Source: Antitrichia curtipendula
Taxonomy: Eukaryota > Streptophyta > Bryopsida > Hypnales > Leucodontaceae
DNA length: 64,000 nt
NCBI GenBank assembly: GCA_951230915.1
Contig: OX579640.1
Coordinates: 21,224,981 to 21,288,980, forward strand
Reading direction: 5' to 3'
Both the position numbers and the translations under genes were made by a program. This document shows, piece after piece, positions 48,004 through 61,300 of this stretch; within the stretch, counting starts at the first letter, position 1, and each line of letters begins with the position of its first letter. Below the pieces are notes generated by a model. The model made no database searches. It saw only the letters and a program-made list of their open reading frames with translations, and was not told the origin of the DNA.

Positions 48004-51000
48004 AAAGGTTAAATCAAACTTGGTATAAGTCTTTCAACTTCAAATAACAATGAAGTCTATTTGTTTATAAATCTTTCGAAATTTTCAAATACACAAAATA
48101 GTAATTTTGAAGTACTTCATTTTTAGTTATTTTCAAGATTTTGAAAAATCCTCTTGAATGTAAAAAACAATTCTTAAAGATTGGAAAGTAAAAAGTACTG
48201 AAATACACTAAACAATATGCCATATTTAAAATTAAAATTTTGTATCAAATTAGAAAAAATTAAAATAACTTAATGCAATGTTTATGATATGGATATATTG
48301 TTTAAGCTATTTAAAAAATGGATTAGATTTATTCATTTCTTTAGTAGAAACAATAATTATTTGACTCTAGAACATTATCATGTATTATAATTCATACAAT
48401 GTCAATAATTGTTTGACTACAACAGATTGCACGAATTATGGTTAAATTTCTATTATTAAAACATAAATCTTATTGACCTTTGTTGGTGATTGAAAAAAAG
48501 ATTCCAAATTCTTTTGGTATTTGTTTTCTAAACATTATATGAAATAATTGTAAATTTTCAAAGTATTATCTATAGAAGTATTCCAAAGCCATTGTCTAGG
48601 TCGGTTGATGCTTTATAATTTTTATGCATGACTCTACATCAAGTCATGTCAAAAGAAAATGAAAATAACTAATTGCAAAAATGAAGACTTTTGTTGGAAA
48701 TCTTATTATAATTCTTGCCAAAAATTATTTTGCTCTACATCCACATTTCCTCTACTACTAGAATCTCTTAGGATTAGTAGCAAAATAGTTTTGTCTTTTA
48801 AGAATTAGGATCCATATGATCTAAATATAGACTATATGGTGCAACCTTCTAACATTTTTACTATGGACTTACATAATCGTGATGAATCTACATCCTTAAA
48901 AGGGACTTTATAAGTGAACCAATAAGTGCATTTTTCATTTTTTTGGTATCCTTGAAGTCATTCATCAACTACTTTTTTGGCCAAAAACACCTCTAGAGGA
49001 CAATGGATGTTAGATGATAAACAAAAAGAAAAAATAATTTTTTTTCATGTAGTGTTTTGAAAGAGTTTTAAAGAACTTAAACTCATCTTCAAACTCCAGT
49101 TTAGGTATGTACCATATAATCAACATCAGCCAAAAGGCAACACCTACATTTGAATCAAAAAGTATAAAAAACACTTAGATATTGATTACACTAGTTGTAC
49201 ACAATCAAAACACAAAAGTCTATGAAAGCCTATTGCTGATTTCTGATACATCTAAACATGGTACATTTATTCAAAATTCATACTTTATTCGTGATGATTA
49301 TAGGTACACATGTTTCAATTTGTTTGTATGATCCTTGAAGCATGCCTCCATCAATGTATATAGACACTTTTAAGGGGTCTTTTTGATAAAATCTAGAAAT
49401 AAAAATTTGAGGTTAATATGGTTTAATTAACATCAACAACTACAACAAACCTACTACATACTAAAGCCTTTACATTTTTTATATGATTTTCTTATTTTCA
49501 TTGAATTAGTGGCAAATATATTTTGAAATTTAATATCTTGTACCATGTTATCCTAATTCTTAAAAAATCTTCATTGTACATAATCAACTTTTAAATATTT
49601 TTCAATGGTACCATAAATACTTCCATCAATCTTGTTGTTAGTAAAAAACTTTCATGTAATTGCGAAACCACTCTTATTTTGTTTTGTTTTTTAAATTTTA
49701 TTATTATTTTATTCTATTGATAATTTGATTTTAATTATTTTAAAAACTTTATTGATTTGATTAGATTTTGAAAATGATTTTTTCCACTTGAAACCTGATT
49801 AAACAACTCATCAACTACAATTTTCAATACATACAACATAATTGAAAAAAAATACAAACAATACACATCTTTTATTCTCTAACTTCATAGTGGGATTGGA
49901 CAAATTTTGAAGTGCAAATTTTTTTAATTCCTATAGCAATTAAAATTTCTATTAGATTCTTATCTAAGTAGTTTATTTATTTACATATTACAGATTTTAC
50001 ATTCTTTGTTTTTTACTTAAAACAAAATTGAAAAATCCAAAAAAATAAGAATATGTTTTACTTCAGTAACTAATTTAACTCGTTCTCCATGAGTGACTTC
50101 ACCAATCACATAATTTGAAATTTTGAAAATTAATTCAAAAAGCAAATTACTTATTTGGTACATTATAAATTTTCTTAGAAATCCATATTATATATTTGTG
50201 GAACCATACTTTAGGTGAAAAATAATAATTTTAAACTCATGGTCAAAATTAAATGAATAAATAAACTTTAAATTCAACATTTAATATTAAATATTGAACA
50301 ATGGAACTTTATGGACAATCCAATTATATCTATATCATATTATATAATTTTTTTATTTAAATACTATTACCAAATTTTTATTTATGTCATGCCATATTTT
50401 ATAATACATCTCCATATATTTGCAAATTTGGAACCCTTTTGACCATAACTAGCTTTAGAAGCTAGAAATATGATTGTAAATTATTCTTATTGATGAATTT
50501 TGCATAAAATCATAGATCATTCTGAAGTCAATTTAAAAGTGATTTCTTATAAAGGTTTACCAAAATACAATATTTTATCATTAATAATATAGTTTCTTAG
50601 TCATAGATTAAAGTTTGGAGGCTATCAATATCGTATAATTAATCTACTAAATTTTGTATTAAATAACTTACGTCTCAAAGAAATTTATACTATATTTAAT
50701 ATAATAAAAACACCATGAGTATTTTTTTGAAATATGAAATAATACTGTTGCATACAAAAAATTAATTGGAGTTTAATTTCAAAACACAAAATATACAGAG
50801 GAGGTGTTTGTGTTTTGAAAGGAGGTGTAGTATTAGTAGGGAATGGCTGCACACTCATGAAAATATTATACAAGTAATCTTCTAGTAATAATGTAACTTA
50901 GTCCTTTGATTGTAGCAAAAAAATTGGAAGTTTAAGAAAATCAAAGATTATAAATATAGTGATTAATTATTAATTTGAATTTTTTTGTACTTCAAAAATT

Positions 51001-51065
51001 AATTTGTTGGACACAAGAATAATACTTTTTACAAGAATTAATATAGCAACCATCTACAATATACT
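48004..51065. other. AT-rich non-coding stretch
   Basis: Over 3 kb with no protein-like frame longer than about 60 codons and no recognised element ends. Composition is strongly A+T. Confidence 0.5.
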
Positions 51066-52493
51066 TGGGCTTTGTTCCAAGGCCATTTTTTTGGGTCAAA
51101 AAACACTCAAAATTATCATTTTCAATACAAAAAGCTAAATTTCTAAATTTTTTCTTTACGCATATTCAAAAATAGGATCTTGCACTAGAATTATAAGAAA
51201 ATGTGTGGAAAAAATTCCATAAATTCTAACTAGATAGATTACAAGCTATTTGCATTTAAAGTGAAGAAAATGAGTACTTTTGCACCTTTTTGCACTTGAT
51301 TACAGTACTTGAATACTCTTCACTTAACATTTTTATAAAATAAGTTTGAATTTAAGAAAACTATGTTGATGAAATTGAGTTGAGAATTTAAGAAAAAATT
51401 ATTTCCATTCTTTCAAAAATTCTAAGTGGAAGTAGGTACAAGATTGAAGGAAAAAACAAATTATTAATAGTTGTAAGTGGACTTGAAACACACTAATCCC
51501 AATTGTAAGATCTTTTTAACATTCAAAATAAATCTTGTGCATTTTTTTTTTTAAATTGTGGAAATTGAGTTTAAAATGGATTTGATACGTTATTTATTCA
51601 AATGATTGCCCACAAAACAAGATGCTCCATAACTTTCACAATACTAAGGTGTAAATACCTAAAATTTTCCTTGTACATTTTTGGTGAATCTATTAAAAAC
51701 CCTATTAAACTAACAATAGATTATCACTAAAGTTGTGATTTGATGCTTAGAATATAAGGAGGGGGGGTAGGCCATGCATGGAATACAATAGGAACATGTT
51801 AGAGTAAATATTGAGCATATTTTCTCATGATGAAGACCATATTAGGACAACTAAATAGTTGCCAGGACATCATTAAGGTAACTAAGCTAATGTAGATTGC
51901 CATCACAAACTATCTTTGATTACTTTAATACAAATTGTAATCAATTTTGGGACAATTTGAGGGTTCCAATATGCCCTTTTTGGCCTTTTATAATTAATAA
52001 GTGGCACTAAATGAGGTTAGTAGTAGGCAAGTGTAGGGTTGATTTAAGTGGTTTATGCACTTTTCACTTTGAAAAATTATGGAACTTACATTTGTGCTCA
52101 AGAGAAAAACATTCCCTCCGCTAAAGACAACTTGCAACTATGTTGAATTCCTTATTTTGACAATTTTAGGTGTTTTCATCTTAATACAATTTGAATGAAT
52201 CAATATTTCAGTAAAGACAGAAATATAATCTATAAAAAACAAATTTTAAAATTTTTTATTTCAAGTTTTTTGTCGGGTTTTTTTTGTTGCTTAAGCTCAA
52301 TTATTTTGAACTTCTTGTGGCATAACTTTGCTTCTAGGCATCAATTGAAATAAAAATGACATACTCCTAGATAGATAATCTCATTTTTTATTTAAAATAA
52401 AATTTCAAAAATTCATGCCAAAATTTGAAATCATATAAATCAAATCGAACTTTCAATTGTCCTCTGATAGGGCACTTGGGACTTTAGGATTAA
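51066..52493 (-). mobile_element. Family A element (A8, short subfamily), reverse, split by another MITE
   Basis: The right end ACTTTAGGA|TTAA at 52493 and the inner blocks (TCAAAAAACACTCAAAATTA near 51097, ACAAGATGCTCCATAAC near 51617, GACAGAAATATAATCTAT near 52217) follow A7. The left end is not resolved. A 539-bp element interrupts it at 51645-52183. Confidence 0.6.
51645..52183. mobile_element. MITE-like element of 539 bp nested in A8 (single copy seen)
   Basis: The left end TAAGGTGTAAATACCTAAAA and the right end TTTTAGGTGTTTTCATCTTA form an imperfect terminal inverted repeat of about 25 bp. ATAC flanks both sides (51641-51644 and 52184-52187). Removal restores continuity with A7 and A6. 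The superfamily is not clear. Confidence 0.6.
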
Positions 52494-52619
52494 AGAATTA
52501 ATCAAAATAGGATTAATCAAAGTTTTCTAAATAGAAATTAATCCACCTAATAAAATAGAAAAAAAAACTGAATTTATAAAAAAAATTTACTAAAATGCCC
52601 ACATTGAAATGGAAATTGA

Positions 52620-54290
52620 AAGTATCTAATTCAAGATGACAAAAATCTTATTCATTGCCAAATAGATGAGGAATGCTCAAAATCCCACCAAACATTCTCT
52701 AATCATTCTATCCTACTAGGATAGAAATGCCAAATCAAAGTTCAGTCAATGTTTTTTCTCCATTCCATTTGTGATTAGTCTATTCACCATTTAAAAACAA
52801 ACATTTGGTACGTAAAGGTCGGTTACCAAAAGTTGAAAGGTCCTCCAAATTAATGGATCTCAAATTACAACAAATTATTTTGGTCATGCCAAGGTGGTAA
52901 TAAGTTTACCTTTTGAGTTCCTCCACCTTCAAATATTATTCATCCTTGTACTCCATCATATGGGTGCCAACAATATCTACACCAAATCTAAGTTTGGATT
53001 TTATTTCTATTCTATTTACAATTGATCAATTCACCATCTAGAGAACACAAATTTATTGCATAATGGTGGGAGACAAGAAGTTTAAAGGCTCACAAAACCA
53101 ATAGAATTGACATTATAAATGAGTTCATTTGGTCATATTGAGGTGAAAATACCCTTTGAGCACCTCTATTCTAATACAACTAAAGTTGACATTAACATAT
53201 CGGATGAAAAGTGCTTTGCCAACACTCAATCCAACCATGTCAAGGATAGATACACCAAATCTAAATTTAGTCTATTTTTTCTCCATTCTACTTGTGGTTG
53301 ACCAATTTATCATTTATGAAAGACACATTTAGAGCATAAAAGCATGAGGCAAGAAGTTAAAAGGCTTTCCAAATCAATAGATATGAAATTAAGAAAAAAT
53401 TCACTTGGCTATGTTGAGGATGGGAATGTCTTTTGAGTATTTCCAATTCAACACCATTGACACAAAGCAAAAGTAGACATAGGTGCTCTTTTACCCTTCC
53501 AAACATTTTCCAACCACTCCATCCTATAGTGCCAAGTACAGAGAAGCCAAATCAAACTTCATTCAATTTCTTTCCCCATTCAACTTTTGATTGGTGAATT
53601 TTTCATTTACATACTATCCGTTGAGTGCGAAAAGGTAGAAGACAAGAAGTTGAAAGATTTTCCATATCAATACCTTTGAAATTACATCGAGTTCATTTGG
53701 GCATGTCAAATGGCGATATTTGCCAAGCACCCACACGCCAATAAAACCGAGGAAGGGACAAGTCCTCCACCCTTCCAAACAATGTCCAGCCTCGTACTCC
53801 ATCCTACATCAAGAAGAGTTACAATTGTCAAGCCCGCCCATGATTGTCTATGAACTCGCTTGAAATTATTGACGTGCAATGTTGCGAATAGGCAGGTGTG
53901 TCTCTTTCAACAAATTCAAGAAAAGATTTCTTACTCAAATCAAAGGAGGAGTAGAAGTTCTCTTTGCCAAACTCGAAAAAAAACCCCACTATTTGCATCC
54001 CCAACTAACCACAACTTCCCTTATCGGACTTCGTCCTACATCGTACTCCATCCTACATTACCAGCGATAAACATGCCAAATCAAATTTGAATTAGTTTTC
54101 TTCTCCATCCCACTTGTGATTGGTCAATTCACCAATTATGAAAATACACATTAAGTACCTAAAAAAAGATGGGAAACAAGAAATTGAAAGTTGAAAGGCT
54201 CCCCCCAAATCAAAAAAAATCAGAAATCAGAAATCATGACATGATCAATTCATTTAGCCATGATGGACCCCAAAGAGCCCCAAGTAAACC
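52620..54290. repeat. Tandem array of roughly 250-300 bp units upstream of the AT-hook gene
   Basis: Unit landmarks recur in order: GCCAAATC(A/T)AA, TCTCCATTC(C/T)A, a TTGTGATTGGTCAATTCACC type block, GACAAGAAGTT(G/T)AAAGG, ATTCATTTGGTCATGTTGAG type block, CCTTCCAAACATTCTCC, CACTCCATCCTA. Unit starts lie near 52730, 52981, 53253, 53547 and 54076; between the last two a further unit is badly degraded. No coding signal. Confidence 0.7.
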
Positions 54291-54299
54291 AGCCCCTTG

Positions 54300-55606
54300 C
54301 TCTCCGAGGGTTGACTTCTTTTTGTTCTTATCTCAACCCGAAAGGCCCTAACATTTTTTCAGACCCCCTTGCAACCAGTTTCCCTTTATCTCATTCCGTA
54401 TTTTCCATTTTTTTTTCTTTCCATTTTTTCCATTTTTTAATTTTGGTTTCTGTATCCTTCCAATCTCATCGTCGTCTCCACATTACCATTTGATGTTCTC
54501 GGTCCTTTCGTGGATTGCTTTGCTTTGGCTTTGCTTAAGCTCGTCGTTGTTTGTCTTTGTCTTCCTTCTCTCTCTCTCTCTGTGTCTCTTTCTCTCTCTC
54601 TCTCTCTCTCTGTGTTGCGCAAGGTTTCCTCAGGTCCCTATTATTCCCGATGGTTCTTATCTTTCTTCCATTGCTGGATTGGTTTTTAGTTATTGTTGAA
54701 CGATTCTAGGGTCGTCTTCTCCATTTCTTCTTCCTCTCCAGTAGTGATCCTTCGAATGGTGAGCCCGGGAGCTTGTTGCAAAATCGGAATGTTTGAGAAA
54801 GAGGGAGCTTTTTCCTCTTGACCCGTGTTTTCCTATTGAGGAGGCGAGGTTCCTGTGTTTTAAGAAGAGTTTGGGTGAAGCAATTGATTTTTTTTGGAAG
54901 GTCATTTGGTGTCTCTGGAGTCGAGCTTCGATGCCGATTTGACCTACCGGACGTTACTTTGATTCTTCTGCCGTTAACATTATTGATTTATTCTCGAGAG
55001 AGAGAGAGAGAGAGCGAGAGAGTGGTTTTTTCCTTTGGGTTTGAATTATGTGGAGAGAGTGTGGGTTGTAATTTCAGCTCAGTTTTGGATTAAAACAGAG
55101 GATTAGTTTTCCTTGGAAGAGCCGGCAACCGATAGAAGTGATTTAGGGTGAGTGCGATGGAGTATGCAACTCTTTTTCGTGTGAAACCGCTCACTTATTG
55201 GACTTGCTAATGTGCATCTCATCGTTGTGCTATCTCCACTTGCGTATCGAGGTTTTGTGAAAGCGTTTTGATTTTTTTATTTGGAAATCCTCACGGCATC
55301 TGTGCCTTACCTGCCTGGTCAATCCAGGTACGTCTCACGGATTTTCCTACAATGTTGAGATGCTGTGTTTGGAATTGTAGTAGGAGTGCTTAGCTAAGAT
55401 GTAATGCATCTTATTTTTATGTAGTTGGGTAGAGATTTACTGGAGCTGATCTTTGCTCTCTTTCTTTACCTGGAGTTGTTACATGGATTTGCGGTGAATT
55501 TGCATTAGTTCTGTGTTCAATCTTTTTTTTTTCTCTTTGCATTGTGGCGGATAAAGTGTGAGTCCGTTACTAATCCATCGCGAGTTGTCTCTGTTTATGA
55601 TTGCAG
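54300..55606 (+). promoter_or_regulatory. Promoter and 5' UTR region of the AT-hook gene, with CT and GA tracts
   Basis: A CT-rich tract (54561-54612) and a GA tract (54995-55022) lie 1.0 and 0.6 kb upstream of the start codon. Such pyrimidine and GAGA tracts are typical of plant core promoters and 5' UTRs. A probable intron, donor GGTACGTC at 55328 and acceptor GATTGCAG ending 55606, would remove 279 bp and places the acceptor right against the ATG. The transcription start is not determined. Confidence 0.5.
55328..55606 (+). other. Probable 5'-UTR intron of the AT-hook gene
   Basis: CAG|GTACGTCTC at 55325 is a strong donor. The 3' end is T-rich and ends in TTTATGATTGCAG directly before the ATG at 55607. 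The frame left of the ATG has no other in-frame ATG, so the coding sequence starts with the exon. Confidence 0.6.
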
Positions 55607-56017
55607 ATGGGACGAGCGAAGGTAGTTTACAAGAAGGTTGCAAATGGGCGACCTGCGGAATCCAAAGAAGTTGCTGCAAGTAGCGCCTCGAGCCCGGCTC
55701 CTGTTCCGAAAAAGAGAGGTCGGCCTCGGAAGATCCCTAAGGAAGAGGTTCCCGTTGCTGTAGTCGTCGTCGAGGAGGAGAAGAAGCCTGATGTGTTGAG
55801 CAACGACATCTCGCAGCTCTCCGTTTCGGATTCGGGGAAGAAGCGGAGTCGTACCATGAATGGAGACGATTCCTCTGAAGTGAGGACGGAGAATAATGAT
55901 GAAAACAAAAGGGATCATTCAGACGAGCCTATCAAGCCAGTGATTACCAGACGTCAGGGCAGCCGAAGAAAGAGCGAGCCCAGGCGAGCTGCAGGAGCGT
56001 TCATGGATAGCAATTGA
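55607..56017 (+). CDS. Small basic AT-hook protein, single coding exon
   Basis: 136 residues, rich in Lys, Arg, Glu and Ser. Starts MGRAKVVYKKVANGR; carries an AT-hook KKRGRPRKIPK (35-45, core RGRP at 37-40) that would bind the minor groove of AT-rich DNA. An acidic and Ser-rich middle follows (EEEKK to DSSEV), then a basic tail ITRRQGSRRKSEPRRAAGAF (112-131) with SRRKSEPRR resembling a nuclear localisation signal. It is therefore probably a nuclear chromatin-associated protein. The frame is clearly GC-richer than its flanks and is free of stops. I do not recognise a named gene; short plant proteins with one AT-hook and an RRKxxPRR tail exist, but the function is unknown to me. Confidence 0.78.
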   Translation: MGRAKVVYKKVANGRPAESKEVAASSASSPAPVPKKRGRPRKIPKEEVPVAVVVVEEEKKPDVLSNDISQLSVSDSGKKRSRTMNGDDSSEVRTENNDENKRDHSDEPIKPVITRRQGSRRKSEPRRAAGAFMDSN

Positions 56018-58320
56018 TGCAGGGCTCCGAAGATCCCAACATCTCAGTTTGTCTTTTCTTTTCTTCTTCTTTTTCTTCCTTTTTTTTCCCCCTTTTTTTC
56101 CCTTTTTATTTTTCTGCAGTTTTGTTTGTGGGAGGTGAATCCCAAATCCTTCTCCAGTTTTGTAGTGATGCTTACTCCGGATCCCATAACTCCTTAACAA
56201 TCACTCAGACAAGGTTCAACTTATTTCTTCTCACGGGTAGGGTTTAAGTGATTTATTTCATACTCTTGGTTGTGGTCTATCCTTTGGCAGCCCTGATGGG
56301 GGAAGTGAAGGGTTGGGGGAGGGAGGGGGAAGCTAGACTCGCAGACTTCAACGAGTCGCTGGGTTGACTGATAGAATGTGTCGATTTGAGTGACCTTTCT
56401 ACCTTCCTTTCTAAGCAGGCAGGCGGGCAAGGTGGGGTGGGGACTAGATTAGCAGGCGAGCTATTCTTGGAATTGAAATTGCAGAATGTGTGTTGAGGAT
56501 TGATGATAGGTCGGAAACGACAGCAGCTTAGGTTTCAGTAGGAGAGAGACTCTGTTCATGAAAAGCCCTGTGAACTGATTGTAGGGAATCATGCTGTCGA
56601 TACTGCATCTCCTGGATGCTATGTTGGTGTCTCATGGGTCGACAAAATCAATACAGAGATCTTGGGGTTTTATATTGTGTGAAGTCTAGCGAAAACTTCT
56701 TCTTGTCTGTTTTCGTCTTGTTGTTTTGTTTAAGTGCGCATTTGGAATACTTCCGTTATTATTGTTGACTTGAAAAGGTTTTAAGTTAAGTGTGTTGTCT
56801 ATGTTATCCTGTACGTATCGGGCACCCCAGAATGGCGAATACAATATTGTGGAGCGTGTAGTTCAGTGTTGCAAGTTCGTTGTTCCAAACTTAAGTCAGC
56901 TCCTCTGGTCGACCAAGTTATGATATTCAGAGATTTTAGAGTTGGTATCATTCTCTTATATCACAAACAGTGATCTAATTCCGTGCTATTCTTAGATAGC
57001 CTCTTATGTGACTGCTGGTGTGTCAATGCTCAGTAACGGCGAGTTTTTTGCAGCCTTGAAAGGTTGGAGTATAGGTTTGAACCAGGAAAAGCATCACGGA
57101 CCTGTCATCCAGGTGATTGATTCGGTGCATGGCTTCTTAGCTACTACTTCCTTTCCGTCTTTACCTTTGGTTTTCTTTCTGTAGTCTATTTGAGTCTTCG
57201 TAACTCTCTCTCCATAGACTCTGCTTGGAAGTTGTTGCTTTTCATGCAGTTGCGTTGAGAAATGTCAACCACTGATATAATTAGAAGAAGAGCTGTTATT
57301 CTGTTGGGACGCGCTCGATAGTGGCAGCTCTGATGGTGACAATTATGAAACGAGTTCGAGTAGAAAGTCCGTGCTGGAGCCGCATCTTCATATTGCAGGG
57401 CTTGTGACTTGCGTTCGAGTTCATGAGCAGTGCATCTTTGATGTTTTCTTCACTCTCAGTTCACTCGAACCAAAAACACAATGCCTGGTTTTCGTAATGG
57501 GTTTTCGTCGTAAACCCTGTCCTCGTTTTCATCACTGATAACCCCAAATGCCTGTTATGATCGTTTTGGAGGATGGAGAGACACGCTGAGGGTAGACACG
57601 GTTTCAATACCCAACACGTACTTAAACACCGAATCACACCACGGGTGTTTTGAATGTACTGCTGTGCGAGCCCCCCTCCCGTACCAAAATTTAGTGAAGC
57701 GAAGCAGGACACTCGGGATTCTTACAACCTATTTCGCATGAGTAGCAAATAATCTCGTCTGAGCTCCAGGGGTACCATCGCAAAGGGATCACTCCGTTTC
57801 TGTCACCCAGTCTTCCTTGCCGTTAGCGCTACCTGCTGTTCAGTGGGTTTAGGTCTAGATAAACCTTCAAGAGCCAGGGGTGTCTCCTTCTTGAGACTCA
57901 TACTTTTCGGTTGATCACGAGGGTCGCAAAGCGTCATGGGTTACAACCTTCACAGATGGGCGCCACAGTTGCCTTCCAAAGAATCTGACTCGGCCCTTAC
58001 GATTCCTGTCTTTTTTCTCTTTTATTTCTGCTGGGAATGTGGTGAATCATGTAGCCTAAATGCACTGAATCTCTTGGTAGTATATATCATATTTGTGAAG
58101 GTTTGTATGATTACACCTCTTTTTTTTCCATTTCATTTCCCAATTCCCACATAGAAAATTCGCTTACCAGGTCCAACTCACTCATTTTTTTAAAAATAAT
58201 TTGAAGCTTCCTGACCCATGGAAATAGAATCCATTCTAGTGTTTTGATTAAGTATGATTTTTTTGTAAGAAGTGTGACAATGTTTTCCAGTGTACCTTGG
58301 GTAACTCGAAGCTCCATCAC
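56018..58320. other. 3' UTR of the AT-hook gene and following DNA, no second gene supported
   Basis: A pyrimidine-rich stretch follows the stop codon (56046-56115). The DNA to about 58 kb has intermediate GC content and many GT/AG sites, so long 3' UTR introns or an unrecognised non-coding transcript are possible. No frame with a known domain was found on either strand. Confidence 0.4.
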
Positions 58321-61300
58321 TGACCCACCCTCGGTTGTATAAAATCAGTGTAAAGTAATGCAACAGTGTAGAGGATGAATATGGGGAGGGTGTCCAGGTG
58401 GCGTGTTGCCAGAGGTGGGTTCCTACTACTACTCTACAGTGGTCCCCTCCGTCCCTGTAACCTAAGTCATGTCGGAATCTAATCTTACTCTCTCTCCCTC
58501 CTTTAGATTCTTGAGTTAGGTCAATTCATTTTTCTTTTTTTTAATTAATTAATTAATTAATTTTTTTCTTTCTGGTAAACCCATCCAAGGACTGGGATTG
58601 GGAATATTCGCCTGGTGTCGAGTCTAGTGGGTTTTTTATTTATTATTATTATTAGCTATAATCATATTCATCTGATGCATATCCGGTATCTTGGGATTTT
58701 CCGCTTGGAAGGGCCGCGGTTTTCCACGTAGACACGCTCACTGAGTCACTGACCCACCAAAAGGGGGTCTGGGACGCTCTGGAGACAGGCTATGGGTCAA
58801 GAAGACGGAGGAAGCAGAAAACTCCAAGCGCTTTTGGAGGCGGGTGCTTGTGGATTAAATGAGCTCATTCATTTTGACCCCACACCAAACCCCCTAGTGG
58901 GGTAGGGAGCTATGGGTCATGGGATGGAAGGGGGTCGGTTGCTTTGTTTATTTATGGGCTTTGGAAAAAAAGAAGCTACTCCATCCATGGTTACAAAAAT
59001 AAATAAAAAAGATTGTCGGCTACTTGGACCTCATGTTTGTTAACCCAAAAAAGAGTGAGCAACCAACGATTGATTGGGTGGATTATGAATGTTTACAAGA
59101 GTGAGGTAGATGTACCTAAAAGTAACATTTGTTCAAGATCTATAGATCTTGAGGGTAGTTGTAGAGAATAAAATGATGTGCGCTTGTTAGGAAATGGTTT
59201 AGGAAACTAATAAAATTGTTTTTTTGCATTTTTTTTAGCTTGTATGAATATAATGCAATCTTGTGGAAACAACTATGTAGATGCACCTACTATGGACCAT
59301 AGAATAACACACAAGTGGTCATAGAAACATCCAAAAGCAACAGACTGTAAGCTTGTATCACACACAAGACATTGGCCAACGCAAAATCCAACCCTGATGA
59401 TTATGACAACTTCTTGTAACCCCACATGTCTATTGTTTGTGTCCATCTGCCCTTGGATTTCGGTCATTTTTTAGATGTTACTAAATGATTCCTATTACTT
59501 ATAGGTAAATCTACTTTGTAGTGATGGAATTGCAAAAAATGCATGACGTACATCCAATGATGTCAAAAAAACAATTCTTGATTCAACTGTTCAATGATGT
59601 GACCAGCATGATTATTGGGTGCTTCATGGTTATTGTTCAAGTTTGTGAATGAGTTCATGCAAGGATGAGATGAAAATGAAAATTGAAAAAAATAAATAAA
59701 AATGAATGATATGATGTCTACATTCTATTCATGCAATGATTCATTTTGGCCCCCCAAAACTCAATTAGTGAGAGAGTAGGAGATTGATGTGACCTCAAAT
59801 TTTTTATTTTTTGTAGAAAATTGGTACAAAAAAGTAATATTTTGACTTGCACTATTTCAAACTGATAAAAATTATAGTATATTAGTGTCACATTTATTAT
59901 TATGACATATTGGTGTACTTGTTTGGATCATTGTAGAACATAATTTTCATTGGAGTGATGAAGCTATTTTCATCTATGAAAATAGATGAAGCGTGCAAAA
60001 TAGAGATGACAATTTATCTCTATTCACAAAAGTGTCTACAATCATCCCCTTAAAGCAATACCATCTCAAGATTTTGTATCATTTTAGTAATTTCATCCCA
60101 TTGATAAAGGTAAAATACACTATCCATTGTATTCCTTCAAATAAAATTATATTTCTTTCTTCTCAAAAGAAACCTTGGTATAATGAATACATATTTTGGA
60201 AGTGAGAGAAAAAAACTAATAATGACTAAAGGTGTTTTGAAAGTTTAAACAACTATTTTTGTAAAATAGTTTTAAACAGTAAAAAAACAATTGTGATATC
60301 TAAAGCACATCAATAATGAAGTGACTCTCAATTATAAGGCTTACAAACCATTGAATGTCAACTTTAGAGGATTGCATTGACAGAACTCTCACAAATCAAT
60401 ACATTAGTATATAAGCCATAACAATGAACTAAAATAGTAATTTACAAAATTGAATAGGTTTGAGAATCAATTTCATTTAAAGTGTTATAAGGAAAAGCAA
60501 CTGTTATTTATAAGTAACTGATTTTGAAACATACCACCTCAAATACTTTGTTCAATTTTGCAAGGAAAACACTAATTTTATTTTGTTTTTGAAAAAATAT
60601 TTTTCAACAATGCACAATCCTTCTAAATCAGTTACATTGTCAAAGTATGGAACGATGTGTCACATGTTTATGTCACAACCATGATATGTACACTTTTTAC
60701 AATAAATCATGTCATTGCAAACAAAAATACACGAGCTTCATTACTTTGCTATTATGTTTTTTGAATTATATTTTTTGAATTATGTAGATGTTTTGGGATG
60801 CTAGATGAACTAACTCTATATCTAGGACATTGGATGTCATCTTTTTGTAATTATCTCATATGTAATTTGTAATACTTAGAAAAAATTATGATGTGAGAAA
60901 TTTCCTTTAAAGCAAAGGGGGTTTGAAAGTCAATCCAAATCTGTAGCAGTCAAAGATTATGATATATGAATCAGAACAAGGTCTTTGAATTATGATTTCT
61001 AAATTAAAAAATTGAAACCAATGTGTACTCTTATAACATAATGTATTGAACCTCTATATAAAAATTTATATATTTAAAAAATGCATTTGAAGTAGGGATT
61101 GTTTAACAAATGTAGATATATTGATACTGATGAAATCTATTTCAAGCATAGGAATTTTTTTAATAAGAGATTGAAGAAATTTCTACTTTAAAATTAGTTT
61201 ATAGGCATCTCTATTTATTATACAAATTTGATAATATATATTTTTTAATTTTTTAATTTTGGATCCTTGTTGCTCTTGCCATTGCTATATATAATAAATA

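Noticed and set aside
54437..54622. Arg/Glu-rich minus-strand frame
   Set aside because: Produced by the CT microsatellite upstream of the AT-hook gene.
55479..55918. Overlapping minus-strand frames opposite the AT-hook coding exon
   Set aside because: Shadows of the GC-rich plus-strand coding sequence; the plus strand has the AT-hook and a sensible start.
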